Positions 1 through 8,562 of a stretch of 40,710 nucleotides of DNA are shown piece after piece. The stretch comes from Cytophagales bacterium (GTDB lineage Bacteria > Bacteroidota > Bacteroidia > Cytophagales > UBA9547). Under the pieces are notes generated by a model. The model saw only the letters and a list, made by a program, of their open reading frames with translations. It was not told where the DNA came from and made no database searches. How positions within the stretch are numbered: position 1 is the stretch's first letter; every line of letters begins with the position of its first letter. Where the stretch lies: assembly GCA_013297755.1 (NCBI GenBank), contig JAAFIH010000035.1, positions 1 to 40,710 of the forward strand. Reading direction: 5' to 3'. A program made the translations under genes and the position numbers.

Positions 1-1
1 A

Positions 2-118
2 AATGGACTAAATCATTTTGCCTTTAAAGCTCAGCTTTATACTAAAGCAATGGCTTTAGCTATTAATGAACTTAGAAATAATAAATTGGGAATCCAACTC
101 AAATTTGATTTTGCGTAA
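2..118 (+). CDS. C-terminal end of an unidentified protein (partial)
   Basis: An open frame enters from the left edge and runs 38 codons to a TAA at 116-118. The visible tail contains the stretch AFKAQLYTKAMALAINELR and ends in KFDFA. Composition is protein-like (an amphipathic helix followed by a beta-like end), but I do not recognise the family. A 6-bp inverted repeat with a 4-nt loop (CGTAAC ATGA GTTACG, 114-129) overlaps the stop codon and could form a small hairpin at the mRNA end; it lacks a following T-run. The rest of the gene lies outside the window. Confidence 0.55.
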   Translation, partial: NGLNHFAFKAQLYTKAMALAINELRNNKLGIQLKFDFA

Positions 119-621
119 CATGAGTTACGTAAAATAAAAAATTGTAGATATAATTCATTCAATCTAAAAATCAGAAAGAGTTAATCATATTTACAAAATC
201 AAATCAATTTAAAATTGCTTTTTTAAATCAATGTAATTTTACAATACTTAAAAATTAAAGAGTAGATTGTTTTTTCAAAAAATATGCGACAAAAGTAAAT
301 TAAAATTGAATATTAAAAAAAATATTACTCAAATATTTTTATAAGAAAGTGTTATAATATTTGGTTTTTTTGCAAATTTTATTACCTACATACACGTACA
401 GTGTATTTTAAAATAAACTTAAAATTATCTTATAACAGCAAAAGAACTTTTATGAAAACCATAATATTTATTTTTCTAAAATCTAAAACAATAACTATAA
501 AATTTTAAAATAATCACAGAAATATAGTAATAAAAATTAAACTATAATATACATTAGGTTAAAATAACAAATTTGATAAAATGTTTAGAAGTATGCTTTA
601 CTACCCTTTTCGTTTTCATTT
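119..621. other. AT-rich intergenic stretch without a gene
   Basis: About 500 bp with stops in every frame and no recognisable gene. It is very AT-rich with many homopolymer A/T runs. The only local structure I noticed is the dyad ATACAC-GTACA-GTGTAT at 390-406. No RNA gene was recognised. The right end leads into the dcd promoter. Confidence 0.5.
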
Positions 622-651
622 TTTGGATAATGACTTAATTTCCTATATTTG
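622..651 (+). promoter_or_regulatory. Bacteroidota-type promoter of dcd
   Basis: TTTG at 622-625 is followed after 18 bp by TATATTTG at 644-651. This matches the phylum's -33 (TTTG/TTG) and -7 (TAnnTTTG) elements, and the ATG of dcd begins 23 bp downstream. It is one of the best matches in the window because both boxes are present at normal spacing. Confidence 0.65.
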
Positions 652-674
652 CACTCCATTTATAAATAATAAAT

Positions 675-1211
675 ATGATTTTATCCGACAAACAGATTTT
701 AGAAGAAATTAGCAAAGGTACTATTGTGCTAAATCCTTATAATCCAGCTTGTTTGGGTACCAATTCTTATGATGTGCATTTGGGAAAATATCTAGCCACT
801 TACCGAGATAGAATTTTGGATGCCAAAAAACACAATCAAATTGATGTATTTGAGATACCTGAAGAGGGTTTTTTGTTAGAGCCTGGCACATTATATTTAG
901 GTGTTACAGACGAGTACACCGAAACCCATGCTCATGTACCATTTTTGGAAGGAAAATCTAGCGTTGGCCGCTTAGGAATAGACATACACGCCACTGCTGG
1001 CAAAGGCGATGTAGGTTTTTGTAATCAATGGACGCTCGAAATATCAGTAAAAATGCCTGTAAGGGTTTATTATAAAATGCCAGTAGGGCAGATTATCTAC
1101 TTTAAAGTTGATGGCGATATTCAAAATATGTATAACAAAAAAACAAATGCCAAATACAACGAACGAACCCCATATCCAGTAGAAAGTATGATGTGGAAAA
1201 ACAAGTTTTAG
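675..1211 (+). CDS. dcd: dCTP deaminase
   Basis: Deaminates dCTP to dUTP in the cytosol, feeding dUTPase and thymidylate synthesis. The 178-residue length is normal for the family. Hallmarks are the N-terminal MILSDKQIL, the family segment EGKSSVGRLGIDIHATAG around residues 91-108 that helps build the nucleotide site, and WTLEIS near residues 117-122 with the expected catalytic glutamate. The beta-rich dUTPase-like fold continues to a C-terminal tail. It starts at the first ATG, 23 bp after a good TAnnTTTG box. There is no gap or frame problem. It is separated from the following restriction-modification genes by 108 bp and is probably an independent housekeeping unit. Confidence 0.93.
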   Translation: MILSDKQILEEISKGTIVLNPYNPACLGTNSYDVHLGKYLATYRDRILDAKKHNQIDVFEIPEEGFLLEPGTLYLGVTDEYTETHAHVPFLEGKSSVGRLGIDIHATAGKGDVGFCNQWTLEISVKMPVRVYYKMPVGQIIYFKVDGDIQNMYNKKTNAKYNERTPYPVESMMWKNKF

Positions 1212-1319
1212 TTTTTTCGGTATGTTTTATACAATTTTTTACTATTTTTACGACATTTAATTTTTGAAATTTACAATTTTAGGGGGTATCGTGGATAAAC
1301 AACAATTTTATAACACACA

Positions 1320-2030
1320 ATGACTTTTGATCAATTTAAAAATCAGCTTGAAATAGCTACAACAGAAGAAGTTGTAAAGGCCACTTATGCTACTTATTTC
1401 AAAATAAAATACAACACTTCACATCATCATGACTTATACACGCCACAAGTATTTTTTGAGTTTAAAGCCGAAAAAAACTTTCTCAACCTCAAAGCCCTTG
1501 CCACAATACTTGCTCAATCGCTATATTACATTAGACGACTCAAATATTTTGAAGTAGAAAAAGCAATACCTTTTTTTATTTGCCTTGCCGATAAAAACGA
1601 AGCCACTCTCACTGAAGTACGAAAATGGACAAGTTACTATACCAACGATAGCTATGATTGGGAACGACCAGCAAGCAAACCAGATCCAAAACTAATAGAT
1701 CACTTAGTAAAAGAACCAGAAACAGGGAATTTACATATTTACTCTGTTACCAAAAAGCAAGAACACGAAGCATTTAAAAAAAATCTTGAGAATGCACTTC
1801 ATCCTCAATTCATTATAGATTTTGGTGATAAAAAAATAATAAATGAAGAAAATTTTGAAGCCGTTTTTGAACATTGGAAAAGTGTCATTGGCCCCCACAT
1901 CGTAAACGGATATAAGCCTTCTTTTTATTTTCTTGCAAACATCCAACGTGATAAAGTCATCATTGACAAAGAAAATAGTAGAGTAGTATTTACTTTTGAG
2001 GATAGAAATTCTAAAACTCAAAAAGTGTAA
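1320..2030 (+). CDS. Putative PD-(D/E)XK nuclease subunit of a split type IIG-like restriction-modification system
   Basis: A 236-residue protein I cannot assign by overall similarity. Residues 38-70 fit a PD-(D/E)XK nuclease core: Asp38, then the strand VFFEFKAEKN with Glu47 and Lys49, then Gln66 with SLYY, resembling the Q-xxx-Y seen in nuclease domains of type IIG enzymes. The gene ends in TAA and the next gene's ATG follows with no spacer in the same frame, so the two ORFs are one reading frame interrupted by a single stop. That coupling and the methylase partner are the main support for a restriction role; the nuclease call itself is inference. No clear TAnnTTTG box was seen upstream. 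Confidence 0.6.
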   Translation: MTFDQFKNQLEIATTEEVVKATYATYFKIKYNTSHHHDLYTPQVFFEFKAEKNFLNLKALATILAQSLYYIRRLKYFEVEKAIPFFICLADKNEATLTEVRKWTSYYTNDSYDWERPASKPDPKLIDHLVKEPETGNLHIYSVTKKQEHEAFKKNLENALHPQFIIDFGDKKIINEENFEAVFEHWKSVIGPHIVNGYKPSFYFLANIQRDKVIIDKENSRVVFTFEDRNSKTQKV

Positions 2031-3776
2031 ATGAAAGATTATGAATATTTCTGGAGTGTTTACGACTACGTTTCCAATATTGAAACTATCAATGGTATTC
2101 ATGCTAAACTCGACAGACTGACCGATGACAGCCAAAGAAGGTTTGAAGGTGAGTTTTTTACACCTTTACATTTTGGTCAAAAAGCTGTTCACTATTGGAG
2201 TGAAGTGCTTGGAAAAAACTGGTTTAAAACTGGAAAATATAGAATTTGGGACATGGCAGCTGGCACAGGAAATCTCGAATATCACCTACCATCAGAAGCC
2301 TACAAATACTTATACATGTCTACGCTTCATGGTAGCGAAGCCGATCATTTAAAAAAAGTATTTCCTGCGGCTACTTGTTTTAAATATGATTATCTTAATG
2401 ACGATGTGGAGTATGTTTTTAATAAAACAAGTTTGCCCTTTGCTCCAAATTGGAAACTTCCAAAGAAATTAAGAGACGAACTGGCCGACCCAAACATAAC
2501 TTGGATTGTGTATATAAATCCTCCTTTTGCCACAGCACAAGATGCTAAACAAAAAAAATCAAAAACTGGCGTTAGTAAAACAAGAGTAGAATTAGCAATG
2601 GATATGGCAAATACAGGACACGCTAAAAGGGAACTTTTGGTTCAATTCATGTTTCGCATCAAACATGAATTACCTAAAAATACTTATTTGGGTATGTTTT
2701 CAAAACTATTTCTTAATGCGCCAGATAGTATAGAGTTTAGAGAAAAATATTTGAATTGTAAGTATGAGAAAGGATTTGTTTTTTACTCAAAAAATTTTCA
2801 TGGTGTTACTGGTAAATATCCAATAAGTTTTATGATTTGGAATCTATCGAAAAAAATGCAACATAAAACAATACAAATTGATATTTCAAATAATAATGGT
2901 CTGAATATAGGTACAAAACATATACAATTAATTTCAAAAAAAGAAGTCTTAAATAATTGGTTTAAGAGACCTAAAAATTCAAATGATTATATTTTGCCGC
3001 CATTTAGTAACGGAATTTCAATAAAAGTTGAAAATACAGATATAAGGCATAGAGCAAGGCATGATTTTTTAGCTTCTATTTGTAGCAAAGGCAACGATTT
3101 TCAAAATGCCAAATATGTTACAATCCTTTCATCCCCAAATGTGAGTGCAGGAGCTTTTACTGTTATTGAAGAGAATTTTGAGAAAGCTCTTACACTGCAC
3201 GCAGTAAGAAAAATCCCTAAGCAAACATGGCTTAATGATAGAAATCAATTTTTAATACCACATACAGAGCCATCAAACGAGTTTCTCAACGACTGTGTAG
3301 TTTGGAGTTTGTTTTCTTTATCAAACGAAACTACTTCTTTAAAAAATGTAGCATATCTAGGCAATAATTACCAAATAAAAAATAATTTTTATCCTTTCTT
3401 AATCGAAGAAATAAAACTTTGGGATATCAAAGAATCCGATTTTAGACAACAACTAACCTTAGACGAAAATAGATTTGTAGCCCTTTGGATTACTCAAAAA
3501 GAGCTTTCGACAGAGGCAAAATTAATGTTAGAAAAAGCTAAAATAGTTTACAAACTTTTTTATGAAAACCTTCATCAAATGACTACAAATAAATGGAAAA
3601 TTGACACTTGGGATGCTGGATGGTATCAAATAAGGCGATGTTTGGCAGATCACAATTTGGCCTCAGACCCATTGAAAGAATTGACAAGTGCAAACGAACA
3701 ACTAGCAAAAAAGATTGCACCATTGATAGAAGAGTTTGGCTTCTTAGACAAAGACGAAGTGTACGAATCAATTTAA
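2031..3776 (+). CDS. N6-adenine DNA methyltransferase (type IIG / Eco57I-like)
   Basis: Class I SAM-dependent DNA methylase of 581 residues. In order: EGEFFTP (about 39-45), the segment typical just before the SAM fold of N6-adenine methylases; DMAAGTGNLE (74-83), motif I binding SAM; NPPF (163-166), motif IV, the catalytic motif of adenine-N6 enzymes. The long part after about residue 300 lacks motifs I know and is probably the target-recognition region, as in type IIG enzymes. The ATG directly abuts the stop codon of the upstream nuclease-like ORF in the same frame, so translation is probably coupled or the pair derives from one fused gene. It would protect host sites from the partner nuclease. 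Confidence 0.82.
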   Translation: MKDYEYFWSVYDYVSNIETINGIHAKLDRLTDDSQRRFEGEFFTPLHFGQKAVHYWSEVLGKNWFKTGKYRIWDMAAGTGNLEYHLPSEAYKYLYMSTLHGSEADHLKKVFPAATCFKYDYLNDDVEYVFNKTSLPFAPNWKLPKKLRDELADPNITWIVYINPPFATAQDAKQKKSKTGVSKTRVELAMDMANTGHAKRELLVQFMFRIKHELPKNTYLGMFSKLFLNAPDSIEFREKYLNCKYEKGFVFYSKNFHGVTGKYPISFMIWNLSKKMQHKTIQIDISNNNGLNIGTKHIQLISKKEVLNNWFKRPKNSNDYILPPFSNGISIKVENTDIRHRARHDFLASICSKGNDFQNAKYVTILSSPNVSAGAFTVIEENFEKALTLHAVRKIPKQTWLNDRNQFLIPHTEPSNEFLNDCVVWSLFSLSNETTSLKNVAYLGNNYQIKNNFYPFLIEEIKLWDIKESDFRQQLTLDENRFVALWITQKELSTEAKLMLEKAKIVYKLFYENLHQMTTNKWKIDTWDAGWYQIRRCLADHNLASDPLKELTSANEQLAKKIAPLIEEFGFLDKDEVYESI

Positions 3777-3786
3777 CAATATTCGT

Positions 3787-3882
3787 CTATTGCCCTTTAA
3801 TCATAGTATTTAATATAATTTTCTCCATTGTTAATACTCCCAAAGCAGCATTTGTAGGTGTTGAATCTCTGATAGAGGCCAA
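3787..3882 (-). pseudogene. Possible small gene remnant
   Basis: On the minus strand 32 codons without a stop read as protein-like text (including STPTNAALGVLTMEKIIL) and end in TAG. They are preceded immediately by an in-frame stop and have no ATG start. This could be the C-terminal scar of a deleted gene in the 281-bp gap between the methylase and hslU. No family is recognised, and chance cannot be excluded at this length. Confidence 0.2.
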
Positions 3883-4017
3883 TTATTTTTTTATAAATTT
3901 TATTAATTTCAGAATATATTTTTTTATTAACTAAACTTACTTTTTTTTGATTAATAATTCATTTTTTACACTTATGATAAATTAAAAAATAAATTTAATT
4001 TACATTAATATAATACT

Positions 4018-4025
4018 TAATTTTG
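4018..4025 (+). promoter_or_regulatory. -7 element upstream of hslU
   Basis: TAATTTTG matches TAnnTTTG exactly and lies 32 bp before the hslU ATG. A clear TTTG at -33 is not visible. It suggests hslU has its own promoter rather than depending on the restriction-modification genes. Confidence 0.5.
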
Positions 4026-4057
4026 CATTTCATTAAAAGTAGCATAAAATAATTAAA

Positions 4058-5473
4058 ATGGTAGAATCACTAACGCCACGCCAAATAGTAGCCGAACTAG
4101 ACAAATACATTATAGGACAACAAGAGGCCAAACGCAATGTAGCCATTGCACTCAGAAATAGATGGCGAAGAATGAACGCCATACCCGAAATGCAAGCCGA
4201 AATCATGCCAAACAATATCTTGATGATTGGCTCAACTGGGGTGGGCAAAACCGAAATCGCTAGGCGATTGGCAAAGTTGGCAGACGCTCCTTTTATAAAA
4301 GTAGAGGCCTCAAAATTTACTGAAGTGGGCTATGTAGGGCGAGATGTCGAAAGCATGATTCGCGATTTGGTAGAGCAAGCCATCAGTATGGTAAAAGCCA
4401 ACAAAAAAGAAGAAGTAAAAGCCAAAGCAGAATTGGCAGTAGAAGAAGCCATACTTGATTTGCTGGTGCCACCTTTGGCTGCAAAAAATAATACGACCAA
4501 AAGAGCATCCAAAAAAAGTGCAAATTTTAATTTTGATATAGATCCTGAGCCAGTAGTATCGGCCGAAGACATAGAACTAAACCAAAATACTAGAAATAAA
4601 TTTAGAGAAAAACTTAGAAATCAAACCATTGAAGATAAAAAAATAGAAATACAAATACCCCAATCATTTTCGGCAAACATAGGCATGGTAGGGCCTGTAG
4701 GCATGGACGAATCTTCTATGCAGGGCATACACGAAATGATTAGTGGTATTATTCCCAAAAATTCCAAAAAACGCAAAGTTACCATAGCTGAAGCACGCAA
4801 GTTTTTGCTTGACGAAGAGTCCTCAAAATTGATAGACATGGAGGATGTGAAATCCGAGGCAGTAAGAAAAACCGAAAATACAGGTATTATTTTTATAGAT
4901 GAGATTGATAAAATAGCAAGGCCTAGTGGCAAAAGTTCGGGTGGCGATGTCAGCCGTGAGGGTGTGCAGCGAGATTTGCTACCCATCGTAGAAGGATCGG
5001 CCATTAATACCAAATATGGGGTTGTCAATTCAGACCATATTTTATTTATAGCAGCTGGAGCTTTTCATGTATCCAAACCATCAGACCTTATTCCTGAGCT
5101 TCAGGGGCGGTTCCCAATTCGTGTCGAGCTTCAAGGGCTTACCAAAGAAGATTTTATTTTAATACTAAAAGCACCCAAAAATTCGCTTACCAAACAGTAT
5201 TTTGCCCTCATGGAATCAGAGGGGGTGAGCATTACTTTTGAAGACTCAGCAATAGAAAAAATTGCAGAAATAGCTTTTGATGTAAATACAGAAGTAGAAA
5301 ATATTGGTGCTCGTAGGCTGCATACAGTGATGAGTACATTGCTAAACGAATTTTTGTATGATATACCAGATGTAATCCAAAAAGGAAGCCATATAAAAAT
5401 AGATTCAGATTTGGTCAATAGAAAATTATCGTCTTTAGTAAAAAACAAAGATTTGAGTAGGTATATTTTGTAA
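4058..5473 (+). CDS. hslU: ATP-dependent protease ATPase subunit HslU
   Basis: AAA+ unfoldase that forms hexamers, unfolds substrates and feeds them to the HslV peptidase in the cytosol. Walker A is GSTGVGKT (58-65), the pore loop GYVG is at 91-94, Walker B is IIFIDEID near residue 277, and the sensor-2 arginine region is ENIGARRLH. The C-terminus LSRYIL is the short tail that docks into HslV. At 471 residues it is slightly longer than the E. coli protein, the extra length being in the lysine-rich I-domain. No hslV occurs in the window; a separate location is plausible in this phylum. It sits between a restriction-modification pair and a GmrSD-like gene that begins 42 bp downstream on the same strand. 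Confidence 0.95.
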   Translation: MVESLTPRQIVAELDKYIIGQQEAKRNVAIALRNRWRRMNAIPEMQAEIMPNNILMIGSTGVGKTEIARRLAKLADAPFIKVEASKFTEVGYVGRDVESMIRDLVEQAISMVKANKKEEVKAKAELAVEEAILDLLVPPLAAKNNTTKRASKKSANFNFDIDPEPVVSAEDIELNQNTRNKFREKLRNQTIEDKKIEIQIPQSFSANIGMVGPVGMDESSMQGIHEMISGIIPKNSKKRKVTIAEARKFLLDEESSKLIDMEDVKSEAVRKTENTGIIFIDEIDKIARPSGKSSGGDVSREGVQRDLLPIVEGSAINTKYGVVNSDHILFIAAGAFHVSKPSDLIPELQGRFPIRVELQGLTKEDFILILKAPKNSLTKQYFALMESEGVSITFEDSAIEKIAEIAFDVNTEVENIGARRLHTVMSTLLNEFLYDIPDVIQKGSHIKIDSDLVNRKLSSLVKNKDLSRYIL

Positions 5474-5515
5474 AAATTGATGAATATATAGTCAAATAAT
5501 TAACATTCATTAGAA

Positions 5516-7204
5516 ATGGAAAGTAATCATTTGCTTGATACTAAAACAGTAAATAGCAATGAAGTTTTAGGAAATGGTAAAAAATATGTAGTACCTCAGT
5601 ATCAACGCGATTATTCTTGGAAAGAGGATAACTGGGAAGACTTATGGGCCGATATTTTACTTGTTTTAGAGAGCAATTCTGTTCACTACATGGGTGCTAT
5701 TGTGCTACAAAGTAGAGGAAATAAAATATATAATATTATTGATGGGCAGCAACGACTCACTACTATTACCATTATAGCCTTAGCTTGCATTTCCAAAATA
5801 AAAGAACTGGCCGAAAATAATATTGAAAAAGAAGCTAACTTAGAAAGAGTAAAATTACTCAGTAGCAAATTTATAGGCGAAAAAGAACCCACCTCCTTGA
5901 CTTATTATAGTAAAATGAGTTTGAATGAAAACAATAATTATTTCTTTCAATCTTATATCCTACCCATAAGAAATCCCCCAACATTAAGCCCCTACAAAGA
6001 TTCTGATAAGTTGTTATTCAAATCTTTTCATTTTTTTAAAGAGAAAATAAACAAACATTTTGAAATTAATCCTCAGGGAGAAGAAATTGCCAAATTTTTG
6101 AATGAAAAAGTAGCAGAAAGGCTAATGTTTATTCAAATCATTGTTGAAAATGAATTGCGTGCTTATGCAGTATTTGAAACCTTAAACTCGAGAGGTGTTG
6201 GCCTAACGGTAACCGATTTATTGAAAAATTATCTTTTTTCTATAGTACCCGAAATTGACTTATACCATGTTCGTACCCAATGGAGTAAAATCGTTGATAC
6301 TGTTGGATTAGATAATTTCCCAGTTTTTCTCCGAGATTATTGGATTTCAAGAAACAAATTAGTAAGACAAGAATATATTTATAAAAATATCAGAACCAAA
6401 ATTCAAAATGTAGACCAACTCACGCTTTTGATGGATGAATTAGAAAAAAATGCTGAGTTATATGTGGCCTTGCATCACTCAAATGATGTAAGCTGGAGTG
6501 GAAACAAAGAAACTAAGAAAAGAATAAAAGAATTAGAGATTTTTCAGATAAAATATTGCTTTCCTATTTTATTGATAGCCTATCAAAAAATGCCTACCCA
6601 TTTTGATAAAGTTCTCAAAATGATTACAGTTATTTCATTTCGTTCGACTGTTATTAGAGGAAACTACAGTGGCCGATTAGAAGAGGTTTACAACAAAGCA
6701 TCCATAAAAATAGCAAATGGAGAAATAAAAACACCACAACAGCTAGCCGATGTGATTCAAGAACTGTATTTGAACGATGTAGATTTTAAAAACGATTTTT
6801 CAACAATAGCTCTCAATACACGAAAAAATAAAAAGTTGATAAGATATATTCTTTTTGAAATTGAAAATCAAATAAGTAATAATTCTTACGATTTTGAAGA
6901 ACATTCGGCAACCATAGAGCATATACTACCCGAAAATCCTAGTGAAAAATGGGAATCGTATTTTCCAAGAAGCGAATTAGATAATTATGTTGTCAGACTT
7001 GGTAATTATACATTGTTGGAAGCAACAAAAAATAGAGATATAGGCAATAAATTATATGAAGAAAAAATATCTGTATATGAATCAAGTGGGTTTGAGATGA
7101 CCAAAAAAATCAGCTATCCAGAGTGGACTCCTTTTTTTTTGGATAAAAGACAATCAGATTTGGCCAAAATAGCTACATCCATTTGGAAAATTTCTTATTA
7201 TTAA
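5516..7204 (+). CDS. GmrSD-like DUF262/DUF1524 protein (modification-dependent restriction type)
   Basis: A 562-residue protein with both halves of the GmrSD architecture. The N-terminal DUF262 has VPQYQRDYSW (26-35) and IDGQQRLTT (75-83), the nucleotide-binding/ParB-like signature. The C-terminal DUF1524 HNH-type nuclease has ATIEHILPEN (His469) followed by LGNYTLLE and NRDIGNK. GmrSD relatives cut phage DNA carrying modified cytosines, though many DUF262 proteins have other or unknown targets, so the substrate is inferred. The gene appears intact. It follows hslU by 42 bp without its own TAnnTTTG box, so co-transcription is likely. A hairpin at 7240-7258 may end the unit. Confidence 0.85.
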   Translation: MESNHLLDTKTVNSNEVLGNGKKYVVPQYQRDYSWKEDNWEDLWADILLVLESNSVHYMGAIVLQSRGNKIYNIIDGQQRLTTITIIALACISKIKELAENNIEKEANLERVKLLSSKFIGEKEPTSLTYYSKMSLNENNNYFFQSYILPIRNPPTLSPYKDSDKLLFKSFHFFKEKINKHFEINPQGEEIAKFLNEKVAERLMFIQIIVENELRAYAVFETLNSRGVGLTVTDLLKNYLFSIVPEIDLYHVRTQWSKIVDTVGLDNFPVFLRDYWISRNKLVRQEYIYKNIRTKIQNVDQLTLLMDELEKNAELYVALHHSNDVSWSGNKETKKRIKELEIFQIKYCFPILLIAYQKMPTHFDKVLKMITVISFRSTVIRGNYSGRLEEVYNKASIKIANGEIKTPQQLADVIQELYLNDVDFKNDFSTIALNTRKNKKLIRYILFEIENQISNNSYDFEEHSATIEHILPENPSEKWESYFPRSELDNYVVRLGNYTLLEATKNRDIGNKLYEEKISVYESSGFEMTKKISYPEWTPFFLDKRQSDLAKIATSIWKISYY

Positions 7205-7239
7205 CACATATTTAAAGGATTTGATCAATATAAAATCTT

Positions 7240-7258
7240 AAAATAGTCGAACTATTTT
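7240..7258 (+). terminator. Hairpin after the GmrSD-like gene
   Basis: Perfect 8-bp inverted repeat AAAATAGT / ACTATTTT with a 3-nt CGA loop, 36 bp after the stop codon. The stem is AT-rich and the T-run belongs to the stem and one further T, so termination strength is uncertain. Confidence 0.4.
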
Positions 7259-7369
7259 TAACATATATGCTTGATAATCAATACCTATCTATAAAATAAT
7301 CAATTTAATATTTCTTTTAAGAAACAATTATTAAAACTAATGTGTATATTTAAAAACTAATTAATAATT

Positions 7370-8413
7370 ATGGCATTTATAGATACAGTATTACAAGCTC
7401 CTTCGTATGGTTGGAAAGATAGCAATGGCAATTTAGTAATCCCAACCAACAAGCAACTTGTAAAAGAGCTGTTTACTAGAATCAATATTTTTGAATCAAA
7501 AAAGAATTGGATTTCGCTCATTGGTTGGTTTTGGGTGTTGTGTATGACCCCTTTTTTGTTTGCTTTTGTGTTCAAATACTTTACTTGGCAATTAGGAATA
7601 TGCTTTTTTCTATACGCCATGATAGTCATGAGTACCCATGCTACCGTTTGGTACCATAGATACAGCACCCACAAAGCATTTACATTTACCAATTCGGTTT
7701 GGAAATTTATTACTCAAAATTTAGTTATAAAAGTTATCCCAGAAGAGATGTATGTAGTTTCTCATCATGTGCATCATTCAAAATCAGATATGCCAGGCGA
7801 TCCTTACAATTCTACGGCAGGTCTTTGGTATTGTATGCTTGCCGATACCAATCATCAAGGTATCAACAAAAACATGACAGAAGTTGATTACAAAAAAGCA
7901 TCTAATTTTTTAGCACATACTGGAGTCAAAATCAATAGTTACGAAAGCTATCAAAAATGGGGTTCTATTGCTCAACCAGCCTACACTTTGGGTTTGTGGG
8001 TACTTAATTGGTCGTTTTGGTATACTGCATTTTTCTTCATAGGTGGTCATGGTTTGGCTTGTGCTATGTTTGCGGCTGCTATGGTGTGGGTTGTGGGAGT
8101 TAGGGCATTTAATTATACTGGTCATGGCAAAGGCAAAGTACAACACAAAGAAGGCATAGATTTTGATCGCAGCAATTTATCGGTCAATCAAACTCGACCA
8201 GGCTTGTTTGCTGGCGAATGGCACAACAATCACCATTTGTATCCTGCCAGTGCTCGTGCTGGATTTTTGCCTCACCAATTAGATTTGGCTTGGTGCTATA
8301 TATATAGTCTATACAAAATTGGGGGTGTCAAAACATACAATGATTCTAAAAAACATTTTTATAAAAATTACATCAACAAAGAAAAAGAAATTTTAGAAGA
8401 AGTTTTAGCTTAA
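7370..8413 (+). CDS. Acyl-CoA / fatty acid delta-9-type desaturase
   Basis: Membrane di-iron enzyme that introduces a cis double bond into acyl chains, which helps adjust membrane fluidity. The three histidine boxes of the stearoyl-CoA desaturase class are all present: HRYSTH (96-101), HHVHH (132-136) and HNNHH (285-289, preceded by GEW). Hydrophobic segments flank the first box (about residues 44-82) and occupy about 202-245, the usual four-helix layout. At 347 residues it is close to bacterial members. It starts at an ATG, with TATATTTA upstream as an imperfect -7 box. The electron donor is not encoded nearby. It is apparently a single-gene unit. Confidence 0.88.
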   Translation: MAFIDTVLQAPSYGWKDSNGNLVIPTNKQLVKELFTRINIFESKKNWISLIGWFWVLCMTPFLFAFVFKYFTWQLGICFFLYAMIVMSTHATVWYHRYSTHKAFTFTNSVWKFITQNLVIKVIPEEMYVVSHHVHHSKSDMPGDPYNSTAGLWYCMLADTNHQGINKNMTEVDYKKASNFLAHTGVKINSYESYQKWGSIAQPAYTLGLWVLNWSFWYTAFFFIGGHGLACAMFAAAMVWVVGVRAFNYTGHGKGKVQHKEGIDFDRSNLSVNQTRPGLFAGEWHNNHHLYPASARAGFLPHQLDLAWCYIYSLYKIGGVKTYNDSKKHFYKNYINKEKEILEEVLA

Positions 8414-8535
8414 TATTATACCTGCCCTAATTATTGCGTAACCTCAAAATTAAGGTAATGTATATTATGCTTTACTTTGTATATTAAATTTTCAATAATT
8501 TTAATCTACATTTTTTCATAATGCAGTTCAATTGA

Positions 8536-8543
8536 TACATTTG
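8536..8543 (+). promoter_or_regulatory. -7 element upstream of the GH1 gene
   Basis: TACATTTG matches TAnnTTTG. It lies 19 bp before the chosen ATG at 8563 and 16 bp before the alternative TTG at 8560. No convincing -33 box is visible. Confidence 0.5.
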
Positions 8544-8562
8544 TAAGAAAATAATTGAATTG

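Noticed and set aside
1731-2135. Minus-strand open frame of 134 codons
   Set aside because: It lies antisense to the end of the nuclease-like ORF and start of the methylase, has a low-complexity phenylalanine- and isoleucine-rich translation, and no promoter or family signal.
3608-3934. Plus-strand open frame of 108 codons crossing the methylase end
   Set aside because: Its first half overlaps the methylase in another frame and its second half is AT-rich low-complexity sequence; no protein character.
4330-5448. Three long minus-strand open frames inside hslU
   Set aside because: They are serine/leucine-rich mirror readings of a strongly conserved gene and lack start context and motifs.
7699-7887. 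62-codon plus-strand frame inside the desaturase gene
   Set aside because: It overlaps the second histidine box in another frame and has no independent start signal.
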